From: Spongospora subterranea
Lineage: Eukaryota > Endomyxa > Phytomyxea > Plasmodiophorida > Plasmodiophoridae
Reading direction: 5' to 3'
Assembly: GCA_900404475.1 (NCBI GenBank)
Contig: OUQQ01000169.1
Location: forward strand, 1 to 32,653
Length of the DNA stretch: 32,653 nt
The position numbers were made by a program, and so were the translations under genes. The notes beneath the pieces were generated by a model. That model worked only from the letters and a program-made list of their open reading frames with translations. It was not told the origin of the DNA and did not search any database. Each line of letters starts with the position of its first letter. Positions within the stretch are counted from its first letter, which is position 1. Below, piece by piece: positions 11,280-20,326 of the stretch.

Positions 11280-11632
11280 CGCCGAACGGGATGTGTTGTG
11301 CAGCGTTGATATGGGCGGCAGTGAAAGCCGGTAGGTCATCGGATTGATAATCTCTCTCATGGAACAAGGACCCTTCGTGATCAATTTAGGCCATAAGGTT
11401 TGGCTAAAACTCGACCGGTGTTGCTGCTAACCGCCTCAACGCGAAATCAGACGCATCCGTCCCAACCATGATTGGTAGGGTTAGGTACCGGTGAACGCGC
11501 GTTTCAGGGTCGCGAACGGGGAGCGACGTCAGGGGTGATGATATCTTGGGGAAATCTGTACAATGAATTTTCTGTAAAAGTTAGCGAAGCCTAAAAACCT
11601 TTGAACGTCCTTGGCTGTTGTTGGTATTCGAC
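11280..11632 (-). pseudogene. Gypsy pol fragment: RT end, RNase H start, integrase C-terminus
   Basis: From 11632 downward the minus strand encodes TTAKDVQRFLGFANFYRKFI, the conserved end of Ty3/Gypsy reverse transcriptase. Traces of the RT/RNase H connection follow. Around 11384-11290 comes NPMTYRLSLPP followed by ISTLHN, which matches the 'YrL.LP...iHnvfH.s.L.Py' integrase C-terminal motif. Most of RNase H and the integrase core are absent, so an internal deletion of well over 1 kb must separate these parts. Stops and frame changes mark it as dead. Confidence 0.75.
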
Positions 11633-12300
11633 GCTCAAGAAGCCGAATTCCTCGGGTATTTGGGCACCGACACACAGCGTCAAGATGGATTCGAGTAAGG
11701 TGGAAACTATCCTCGACTGGGCGACACCAACAACAGCCAAGGGCATCCAACGTTTTTCGATCCTGGCTAACTTTACGGGGAATCCGTTTCGCCAAGATAT
11801 CATCACCCCTGACGTCGTTGACAAAGAAAATTCCACAATTTACTTAGTCGGCCGCGGCCGAGTCCGACCCTGAAACCCGCGTTCACCGATGCACCGGGTA
11901 TGAATCATTTCGACCCCGACCCTACCGATCATGGTTGAGTCGGATGCGTCTGATTTCGCACTGGCGCGTTCTTTCACAGCCACAACCGGATGGCCAATCG
12001 CATCCCATGGCGTTCTACTCAAAGGAAGTTGGCGGTGCCGGATTTGAACTACGTCCCGCGCGAAGAATTGCTGGCAAAGTGTGGAGACACTTCCTCGAGG
12101 GCGCACAGCACGAGATTACGGTATAATACAGCGATCATAAGAACTTGATTTAGTTTACGTCATCCAAACTCTCAATCGCCGCCAAACACGTTGGTCAGTG
12201 AGAACTCGGGGAATATCAGTTGGTCATTGTGCATCGCCCCGTTAGCGTATCTGGAATACCCGACGCGTTGTCGCGATTTCCCGAATACGAGATCTAACCA
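11628..12300 (+). pseudogene. Gypsy pol fragment: RT end and RNase H
   Basis: The plus strand encodes KMDSSKVETILDWATPTTAK (RT end), then SDASDFALA, HPMAFYSKE, a YSDHKNLI-like motif and PDALSRFPEYEI, the ordered landmarks of Ty3/Gypsy RNase H. They are spread over several frames with stops between. Where it overlaps the minus-strand copy it is a diverged relative of the same element. Sequence after 12300 may include more of the element, but I cannot identify an integrase core there. Confidence 0.75.
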
Positions 12301-12682
12301 ACGAACCCCAGCTGGAAGTTTCAAACGTACGTCGATACTGCGTCCTGGTCACCTGTTGTCTCGACCCGATCAACCAGTACCAGCTCTGGAGAAGGAGTTC
12401 ACCTTCCGCAACCAATCGTGAAGCGCATCAAAACCATACCATTAATCGGACGCATTCCTTCAAGACTACGCCCGAGATTCACAGTAACCACCTGACCCAA
12501 AAGGTACAATGATGGCTCAAAGGACATCATTATCGGGTCCTTTTATACCTACCACTTTTGAATCATGACAAATGATGGCACGACAGAGCATATGCCCCTT
12601 GACCAGCCACAATGGTATTCCGGCAGAATGTTCCCCTGTGTTCCTGTTGAGTCGGGTAATTCAACCAAAAACAAGCATAGTA

Positions 12683-13340
12683 TCATTCGGACAGCTGAAC
12701 CACCAAAAACCAGCGAGGAACTTTCTCACAAGAATGTGCTTTTCGCCCTCGGTACGTGGGAGGACGTGGGAACGAGCAGCCGAACCCTTCGACGGTCAAC
12801 GCGACATTGAAATCTCCTACCTGGCTGAAGTACTGTAAGTCGGTAAGGGAGGAGATAAGATTGTTCTTCCGATAGGCCTTCATTGCATCAAAGAACAAAC
12901 CTCTTTGGCAATATGTGCCTTAAGATTGTCGCAAAAAAGGATCGTATTGGAGTCATGATCCGCACACGCAGGATCGGATTTGAGCTCGTCAGCGATCCTG
13001 ACTGCAGTGTTCATATCTATCCGACACACACACTAGTGGAAGTGGACACGAACGCGTTGTCCTGTTTAGTTGTGAAAACCAACTTATATCAACACAATAT
13101 AACTTGTCCCCATTTTATCCGGCTCTGATGATCGTAGGATTTGAGTGTCCTTGGCACGGAAGATAATGTGAGGCATTGGTTGGACATTGGGTTGTGCTCC
13201 GATGCAGAGGAACAACGAGGCCTGTCGTTTTTCTAAACCCGACGATTGCTGTCGGACCCAGACGCTTTCGACGCCACTTTCGTCAACTGTTCGCCTACCG
13301 CCATGGTTGACAAAAGGGAGAGGTACTTACAGTAGCATCT
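12683..13340 (-). pseudogene. Decayed DDE-superfamily (pogo/Tigger-like) transposase
   Basis: Reading from 13340 down, the minus strand shows FVNHGGRRTV, VWVRQQSSGLEKRQASL, PNVQPMPHIIFRAKDTQ, ILFCDNLKAH and SLTDLQYFSQVGDFNVAL in that order. They match the DDE_1 layout: 'GldKRqaTl', 'pPliiFkG', 'lLfcDNl.aH' with the second catalytic Asp, and 'lqp.D.g.na.lK'. At least two frameshifts break it (for example just after the Ala-His motif), and a catalytic N-terminal Asp was not located. Similar transposases are frequent in protists and oomycetes. No terminal inverted repeats were found. Confidence 0.6.
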
Positions 13341-13375
13341 TATTAGAGTGCATTATTGAATGGGAATAAGGTATT

Positions 13376-13488
13376 GGTGTGTCTGATCGAGATTGATGTC
13401 GGTCACAAGTGGTGTGTCTGATCGAGATTGATGTCGGTCACAAGTGGTGTGTCTGATCGAGATTGATGTCGGTCACAAGTGGTGTGTC
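13376..13488. repeat. Minisatellite A, 35-bp unit, three identical copies
   Basis: Units 13376-13410, 13411-13445 and 13446-13480 are identical, and 13481-13488 is an 8-bp partial fourth copy. Unit ends are GGTGTGTCTG and GGTCACAAGT. The period is not a multiple of three and no coding role is seen. Confidence 0.95.
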
Positions 13489-13492
13489 ATTG

Positions 13493-13607
13493 CTGCTCCT
13501 CTTATCAGACTGATTTACAGTAGTCCCATTACTGCTCCTCTTATCAGACTGATTTACAGTAGTCCCATTACTGCTCCTCTTATCAGACTGATTTACAGTA
13601 GTCCCAT
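13493..13607. repeat. Minisatellite B, 39-bp unit, three copies
   Basis: Units begin at 13493, 13532 and 13571, each starting CTGCTCCTCTTATC; the last is about 2-3 bp short. The copies are otherwise identical. The array starts 5 bp after minisatellite A ends, but the unit sequence is unrelated. The 39-bp period keeps both strands open, so ORFs across it are repeat artefacts. Confidence 0.95.
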
Positions 13608-13721
13608 GAACCCCCCTCACCCCTCCCGTTGCAAGTTCCAGTCTAGACCATGTGTGGTTACAGTCGTATCATAATTAGCAGCATGGCTGCATTACCACTG
13701 CCTCACTGTTATTCCAGATCC

Positions 13722-13765
13722 CCTCTCTGTCTCTCTCTCTGTCTCTCTCTCTGTCTCTCTCTCTC
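13722..13765. repeat. CT/TCTCTG microsatellite
   Basis: Three CTCTCTCTCTGT-type units form a pyrimidine tract about 150 bp before the channel start codon. It may be simple expansion or part of the 5' flank. Confidence 0.9.
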
Positions 13766-13913
13766 GGTCCACACAGGGTTTCTCAACGTGCTTTAGTAAA
13801 CGTCGTGATCGTGGTGTAATCGCCTCGCCCTGGTCTGGTAGCTAGCCGCTCCCCCTTCCCAGGGACAAGGGAACAATCTAAAGACAAAGCCCTGGCTTAC
13901 ACCCTGCCTCAAT

Positions 13914-16163
13914 ATGAGCACAGGCTGGCCTACTAGCAAAATGATGGCGTATTACGCATTACGAGAGCCATTACGGCGTCATTCCGATCACAATCCAGAG
14001 ATGGCCTTATCAATCCAAGATGATCACAATGATCGGGATCAAGAGGATATCGATAATGTTGATTTATCGGTCGACCGCCATCCCCTAAAACAGTTCGTCA
14101 GATCCCATTATATTTCTCTGTTTATCGTTATCATCTCTCTAACGTCTTCCATACTCTACTACTCTCTATCTGGCGACGGTACGCCTGCCAATGCAGCGCT
14201 CATTGCAATGTAATTTGATTTTTTCCTCACCTCACATCCCTTTTCTGACTGTGTCCAGGCCAGGGATTCTCGTCGCCTCTCTATTCCTGTCCACCATCAT
14301 AGAGCACCTCTTTATTCGAATCCTTATTTTTATCAGTGATCCAGATTCCTCAACCGGGACCATAACCGCATTGCGATCGCGAATCCGTTTCGTGGTTTTA
14401 TTTGGAGTCTGGCACCTGTTGATACTACCAAGATGGCGCGACCTGTCGATTGACTCGGTTCAGGTTGTTTTCCGAGGTGGGTTTGTCATATCTGTTAGTT
14501 GGGTTGTCAAAGAGTTATTCTATGGGCTAATTAGGAAGGTGAGTAAGGTGTAACTCAGTAACTTTGAGTTGGTAATGTGCCTTTTGTCCTGGGTCATAGT
14601 TTGCGACGGTGAATACGCTCAAATCTGATTTGCAAGTTCTAACTGCAATAAAAGACACGATTTGGATGATCTGCTGTCCTGACGCATCGTCACGAGCACG
14701 ATTACTCAAATCCTGGCGACGCCAGTCATTAAAAAAATCGTCGTTTGATCATAAAGTTCGCGAGCTTCGCGATTGTGTGATGGTGCTGCCTTTAGTCCCG
14801 ACATCTGATGGGAACGAATGGATGTTCGATGAAGAAGCGTCTCTGCGAGTCACCTCGACTTCCAAGATGAGGACAATAGTAACTGTGTTGAGGGTTGACA
14901 GTGGACGATTGCTGATGCTTGACGAATCAGGCTCAATTTATTTCCAAGCGCTTATTTTGTGATGGTTATGAGATATCATTCCAATCCTGGTGCCATTTAT
15001 TTTCGACAACCGAATCCGCAGGGCGATCATGGTCGTTGTTTTTCAAGGACGCGCCCGACACACGGAAAATACACGCTGACGACTTTATCTGGGCATTTAT
15101 TCAGGTCGAATCACCATTACTTTTTTCTCATACAATTCTCTCATTCTCGCTTGTTTAGGCCTTTGAACATCTTGTTCATTTGTCGAACAGAGCTTCAAAC
15201 CTTGACAACCTGTTGAGTGTTGTCCTCATTGCATTGAACACGATATTCTATCTGGTGATCACCAGTTATCTATTAGTGTATGTTCTTGGCGTTAACCTTT
15301 CTGCGATGGTGGTCACATTCGCCACCGCATTTGCCTCGTTAACATTCGCGTTTTCGGGAATGATCACCAGAGTTTTCGAGTCTATGATATGGGTTTTCGT
15401 GACTAAATCGGTGGAAGTCGGGGATCTTATTCAAGTATATGGTTGATTTAGATTGAAATCACTCATATTGATGTCTTGATTGAAACACAGTTCAATAGTC
15501 AAGACTTCACCGTTCTTCGAATCCGGTTGATGAGCTCTGATTTGCGATCGGGTGATGGGCGAGTGATGAACATACCAAATGGATTGTTGGCTCAAAGTCC
15601 GATATATAATATGAGGATGACAAGCCACGCCACTGTTGCTGGTCAGTGAATATCGCCCAGGCAATCAATCAGACGTCAATCTTTGCATCAGTCAAATTCC
15701 AGGTCGCATATTCTTGCTCGAACGAGCAGCTAGCAATGCTGAGGAAGGTATGAGGATTGGGGTCGAAAGGGAAATATTTGATCAAGATAATCTTGGGACA
15801 TACAGAATCTCGAGGCGTATGTGGTTAAGAACTCGGAGATCTGGAGGGCGCCGATCGATCTTAGGGTGTCGGATCTTTTAGATCAATCATCGTGGACCAT
15901 CACGGCGGTTATTCAACATCGACTAAACTGGCAACAAAGAGGGATCATCGCCGACGATCAGTTCGAGATCACAAACGAGATACGCCGTTGGGTAAATGAT
16001 TTACAAATTGGCTTCAAAGGTGACTTAGAAAAATTGTATTGACATTCCTTTTTTTGTAATCTCTTTTCGACATATAGATCCCGATGTTTATGTGGATAAA
16101 TCTAGTATGATGTTGCCCTTACCTGCTGCGGGAGACATCAGCAAAACTGACCCTAATTACTAA
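13914..16163 (+). CDS. MscS/MSL-type mechanosensitive ion channel
   Basis: Nine exons give 591 residues: 13914-14178, 14264-14538, 14600-14878, 14931-15104, 15159-15434, 15491-15641, 15692-15747, 15806-16019, 16078-16163. Four N-terminal hydrophobic segments and a cytosolic loop precede a TM pair and the pore-lining segment (SAMVVTFATAFASLTFAFSG). The MscS beta domain follows: VEVGDLIQ, then GDGRVMNIPNGLLAQSPIYN, which aligns with bacterial MscS without gaps. The C-terminal FQVAYSCSNEQLAMLRK and IWRAPIDLRV match plant and fungal MSL proteins. It should open under membrane tension for osmotic or Ca2+ responses; which membrane is unknown. The intron at 15435-15490 has an alternative in-frame AG at 15451. 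The EF-hand gene starts 64 bp downstream. Confidence 0.9.
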
Positions 16164-16227
16164 TCATTAAAACGACGAGACCTTTGGCACGTGCCCATTC
16201 CCATATCCTTTGGCTGGTCATCTGGCG

Positions 16228-17172
16228 ATGCGGTCCCGACGGCAGCATCCTATCAAGGAGATGTCACCGGCCGAGATGGATCTATATAGCGATCGCATGA
16301 TCCGCTGGATGGCGGTTCATGGCAATACCCATATGAGCGACCCAATCGATTCTCGAACCAAGGCGTATTATCGTCGCATGTTTGACCTGATTGACGTGAA
16401 CGGGTCTGGGGCCCTAGGACCTGGTGAATTCCTCAAAGCCCTTCGCTATATCGGGTTTCGAATGACGGCTGTCGAGATGAACGCGCGATTGGCAGCGATC
16501 GACGAGAATCACGATGGCGAGATTGATTTCAACGAGTTCATGCACTTTATGGTGCGATCCGTGATCGATTACGAGAAGAACGACAGGGGGTCATCAAATG
16601 ACCGGAACACAACTCTGCCGTTCTATCTCTGGATCCCCGCGTTCCTTCGCCGGACCAGCCTGGACGCCGTCATGAGAACCGGAACGGCGCCGGTCGCCGC
16701 CATCGAGTCTGTCCGACAGTGGAGCCAGATCGAGACCGATCTCGAGAGCAAAGAGCTGGAGAAGCAGAGAATGCAGCAGATCCGGCAGGCGCGGCGGGCG
16801 ATGGTCGCCAATAAGCTCGCCGTGCTGGAGAGCGAGCTGGAGCGCCGGGCCAAGGTGCACAAGGCGGAGAAGGTGGTGGCGAGTCGGGGACACGACCCGC
16901 AAGAGGATGAAATCCGGGATCTGTTCCCGGTCGAGACCCGTAGCGCCAATCGCACTGTTGACCGACGACGGAATCTATCGCCACGAGCGCGGCTACAGCG
17001 GGATTATGCTGCTGGGAAGACCGGACGCGGCCGCCGGCGAGTCCGAGGCGTTGCTCGCGCCAGAGGGATGAGACGACCGCAGGATAACGGTCAGCTTGGT
17101 GAGTTGATGAGAAAAGTGCTGGTGATTCCGGAGCGAACGCTGCCGGAACTAGGTTTTAATCGCCATCACTGA
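16228..17172 (+). CDS. EF-hand Ca2+-binding protein with basic coiled-coil tail
   Basis: Intronless, 314 residues from the ATG at 16228. Two canonical EF-hand loops are complete: residues 56-67 (DVNGSGALGPGE) and 92-103 (DENHDGEIDFNE), each with Gly at position 6 and Glu at 12. A charged helical region follows, rich in Glu, Lys, Arg and Gln (about 165-230, likely coiled coil). The tail (about 235-290) is Arg/Gly-rich. Only one EF pair is present, unlike calmodulin. The partner and target are unknown. It lies just after an MscS-type channel, so Ca2+ sensing tied to that channel is possible but unproven. The coding sequence is visibly GC-richer than its neighbours. Its stop overlaps the convergent gene. 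Confidence 0.85.
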   Translation: MRSRRQHPIKEMSPAEMDLYSDRMIRWMAVHGNTHMSDPIDSRTKAYYRRMFDLIDVNGSGALGPGEFLKALRYIGFRMTAVEMNARLAAIDENHDGEIDFNEFMHFMVRSVIDYEKNDRGSSNDRNTTLPFYLWIPAFLRRTSLDAVMRTGTAPVAAIESVRQWSQIETDLESKELEKQRMQQIRQARRAMVANKLAVLESELERRAKVHKAEKVVASRGHDPQEDEIRDLFPVETRSANRTVDRRRNLSPRARLQRDYAAGKTGRGRRRVRGVARARGMRRPQDNGQLGELMRKVLVIPERTLPELGFNRHH

Positions 17173-18127
17173 AGATGGTCGATGAAATCGATCGTGGTCG
17201 AATACTGGTCGATCTGCTCCTGGAGCAGGTCGAATATGTGCTGGAGATTGAGAACCTGCATTGGCACCATGGATACGACGACGGGCCCGTCGACGGTCGA
17301 CACCGGGTCGGCGGCGAAACACGCCCGCTCGTCCGACTGCCGCTTGGCCGACACGATCGCGTGCAGCGCCTGCAACGACGACCAGATATCCGATATCATC
17401 TTGATCCCGATCTCCAGCAGCTGTTCGTGTCCCTGATTCAGGCGCCCATTGCTCAGGTTCCCATGATTCTTCCGAATACATAGAATGTATTGACTATGGC
17501 GATATTCTTATTCACGACCAAAACAACCGATATTAAAATTCGATGAAAACTGCAGATGGGTCGTTCATTACCTAATATTTTCGATTTCGCTTTCAGATAT
17601 GATCGGAGCATCGTGGTGCGCTTCGTGAGCTGATTCCAGAATTGGGACGCCATGGCGAGACCGTTCGGGTCAACAGCCTCAATCTGGTTGAGGAGAATGA
17701 ATGCGCAACGGGATAGGTCCTGGAGAGCATTGATCGCCGTGTTCTGGAGTTTACTGGAAATCAAGGACGAGTCCATGTACATTGCCGAGAGATGGGAAAG
17801 GCGGTTGATGTTATTACAGGATGGCGATGAGTGCAATGACGCCCTGGGCAGGTGACGAGATGGGCTCGACGATGGGCGCATTGGGTGTTGACGACGCCAA
17901 TGGGTTCTGAGGACAGGAGACGAAGGGGTCGTCGCGTGATGAACACCGACATGACGTTGAACGGGATTGGAGGAGAGAACCGCTCGAATCTGGCCGAGTC
18001 GTGAGGCGTAAGCCGAGCGGAATCGGCGGCGTTCGCTGTCGATCAGACCGTCGACAATCCAGATCTGTTGGGTCGATGATCGCCATTGATCCCGGATCAT
18101 CTGGACATGAGCATGGACCTTGGCCAT
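17166..18127 (-). CDS. Uncharacterised helical protein, two exons
   Basis: Exon 1 is 18127-17528 and exon 2 is 17468-17166, giving 300 residues. The intron (17469-17527, 59 nt) uses a weak donor GTTGTT, chosen because the stronger-looking GTAATG nearby breaks the frame. The protein is mostly helical: an N-terminal helix (HAHVQMIRDQW), a Ser/Pro/His-rich stretch around residues 70-105, then amphipathic helices (INALQDLSRCAFILLNQIE) and a C-terminal helix LQHIFDLLQEQIDQYSTTI. It may be a coiled-coil subunit of a complex. I see no catalytic motif, TM segment or family match. Its stop at 17166-17168 lies inside the end of the EF-hand gene on the other strand. Confidence 0.65.
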
Positions 18128-18329
18128 GATCGTGAAGAGCACTGGGCTATAAACCCATCAGGAAAAGGCGGTTGCGAACAGGACGGACGGGCGGATGGAG
18201 ATATTTGATGAGGATCGGGTCGTCACCCCTAATATCAATATCGCCCAATCCCCTTGGTCAAACCACACACCGAATTTCTCGGGAAATTTACAGTATCTTT
18301 TATACAAACGTTTTGTTAATTACGTGATT

Positions 18330-19996
18330 TTAAAAATTCCTCTGGTCAACGATGGTGATCTTGGACCTATCCCTGATTATCGTGTGTCGACTAGATTCAT
18401 ACAGACCTTCGTTCTGTGAGTGCTCATGGAATCCAGCCTTATGACAATTCTATGAGAAGAAGAATTGGTGAGATTTTTTGGCCATGGAATCCAGTGGTGT
18501 CTATTGAGTCCAAACCTGAACGATGCGAAGCCCTTTGTCGGTTAAGGAGAAGAATCCAATATTGTCCTTAACGGAGGGCGCCATCACAATTGCAATTGCC
18601 TCTTTCAGATCGCGTTGAAACCCGAAATGGGTATGGAGGTCGACAGACGAGAGAAAACACGACTGTAAAACGGGTTGAGATGGCGTTTAGGCCAATGAAA
18701 AAGCGGTCTGGGGTGATACCTGGGATGGATGAGTGTGAATCCATCCCAATTGCAGCAAATTGTTATCGATCGAGAAGTTGAGGTATTCCAGATCATCCTG
18801 GGCCTCAACCGTATTGGCGGTGCCCTTTTGCTTGGGCAGATAGACCTAACAGTGGGGGTGCTGGGTCTGAGATGGCGACATGCTGAGACCCAAGATCTGG
18901 AAACCCCTTACATGAGTGATGTGGTATTCCCGATCGATCATGCAGCCCATCAACATTCCGCACGTCTCGATATCCCTTCTCGTGTTGTCCTCCACCGCCC
19001 TAACCCCATCGTCAGCTTTCCCGGCCAACAACAACAACGCCCGGCGCTTGCCTCAAGAATTGCCATGGTGTATCGCCAGGTATATTCACTCGGCACAGCT
19101 CACCGATACTGGCCAGAATCGCCATCTGTTTCGAGGTTCCGGCCGGTTCCGCCGACTGAACTATATGATCAATATTGAAGACCATGTGGCGCTACAACGA
19201 CCAGCGCGAATGTTACTAGGTGGTCGGGATTTAGGGTACGACATTCTCAGATTGGCGAACGGATCCTCTAAATCGCCCCCTTCCTGGACTGGCTGAACGG
19301 ATCGGGATATCAGTCAATGCTGGATCGATTGGGAGGGAACGGATGGCGCCACCAACCGATAAAGGAGGGGCGATGGGGCGGTCGCCGGGCGCCAGTTCAA
19401 TACAGGGGTCGTCTACTGGAGACGGCGAGGGATCTGGGGGAGATATCGGAACCGGAACGGGTTCTGGAGGCTGATTGGTTGGCGATATCGGGCAAGGCGG
19501 TGTTGGGGCATCCCATTTCTCTTGTAAAAGACCCTGATCATGCGATTCAGCATCGCGATCGTACGAATACTGCACCCTGAACCGAACCGTGATTTCCTCC
19601 AGCTTATCCAGGACTTCGATCGCAATCGCACGGTATTTCGATTGTTCGGACGACGATTCCCTCGAATACTGCTGATGCTTTGGCGCAATCTACACCCACA
19701 CGATATGAGAAGGCATTTTCTCGTTATAGATGTCGGTTCTATTATACTTTCACCAAAATATTGACGGCCCTCATATAATATATATACGCGTGCTCGGGCG
19801 AACCCTGGCTATAATGTTGTGCCCCTAATATGATCGCCTGCAATAACCCTCATTCAGCAGGTCGGAAGACGGCCCCGTTCACACCATTTCGCGGCACCTG
19901 ATGAGCGATATTCCATAGTGATCGCAACGGCACCTGTCCAGTCTGGTTCAGGTCCGCCGTCTTCTGCAGCTTCACCTTGAATTCAGCCCATCTCAT
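18330..19996 (-). CDS. AMSH/STAMBP-like K63-specific JAMM deubiquitinase
   Basis: Eight exons, 416 residues (human AMSH 424): 19996-19898, 19837-19754, 19689-19243, 19191-19104, 19051-18912, 18845-18720, 18662-18516, 18449-18330. The N-terminus matches the USP8-dimer/MIT-like helical domain of AMSH ([20 protein letters not shown]). A Pro-rich linker follows (about residues 90-130). The catalytic MPN+ domain is intact: [10 protein letters not shown] with the JAMM Glu, GWIHTHPSQ (His323, His325) and [10 protein letters not shown] (Asp336). The second, structural zinc site of AMSH is kept in CHKAGFHEH. The family trims K63-linked ubiquitin from ESCRT cargo on endosomes. I see no clathrin-binding box. 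The start at 19996 is the first Met before the helical domain. Confidence 0.93.
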
Positions 19997-20237
19997 CCCA
20001 GGTCGTTGGCCGGCCTGGATCCGATCAGGCGGTAGAAGACGGGCGGGTATGAGAACTATGGCCCAGGGAGAGTTGGCCAAAAACACGTTACTACCAGACC
20101 CCCGTCAATGGTAGAGCGGTACCCCCTGGGACTGGCTGAAATAGCGTTACACGAGTCGGGGTTCGGTTGGCAACCAAAACCTGGGTGCGGTAGCTTTGTG
20201 TAGCCTTAAGTCATGGTATAGTTCTACCATTTTGATT

Positions 20238-20326
20238 CTTTCATAGTTTGATTCGGCTGCTTCCGGCGGCGAACTTATTTCTGCAAGTCATCCACCACCA
20301 GAAGCAGCCGAATCAAACTATGAAAG
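20238..20326. repeat. Perfect 26-bp inver­ted repeat with 37-nt loop
   Basis: The arm 20238-20263 (starting CTTTCATAGTTTGATTC) is the exact reverse complement of 20301-20326, and the loop is 20264-20300. Pairing ends sharply on both sides. RNA from either strand would fold into a long hairpin of small-RNA-precursor size. It lies in a gene-poor stretch between the divergent AMSH-like gene and the twin CX9C gene. It could also be a minimal MITE or foldback element. Confidence 0.9.

Larger units (their letters stand above)
11079..12300. mobile_element. Two head-to-head Ty3/Gypsy retrotransposon remnants
   Basis: Pol-derived sequence runs outward in both directions from about 11630. The minus-strand copy carries the end of reverse transcriptase, a short RNase H start, and then an integrase C-terminal motif. 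The plus-strand copy carries the end of reverse transcriptase and a longer RNase H region. The arms share a perfect 26-bp inverted segment (11524-11549 against 11792-11817) and broader diverged similarity (about 11439-11632 against 11728-11961). All frames are broken. I see no LTRs or intact protease, so neither copy is autonomous. Confidence 0.8.

Noticed and set aside
13376..13607. CRISPR-like array
   Set aside because: The repeats are directly tandem with no unique spacers and the sequence is eukaryotic.
13438..13674. ORFs on both strands over the minisatellites
   Set aside because: They exist only because the 39-bp unit is a multiple of three, and the protein is pure repeat.
16594..16984. 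Three minus-strand ORFs over the EF-hand gene
   Set aside because: They are shadows of a GC-rich plus-strand coding region; the EF-hand frame is clearly the real one.
20105..20175. Possible tRNA: an A-box-like CAATGGTAGAGC and a B-box-like GGGTTCGG
   Set aside because: The T-loop lacks the TTCRA pattern with pairing T-stem arms, no acceptor stem closes, and no anticodon arm could be drawn.
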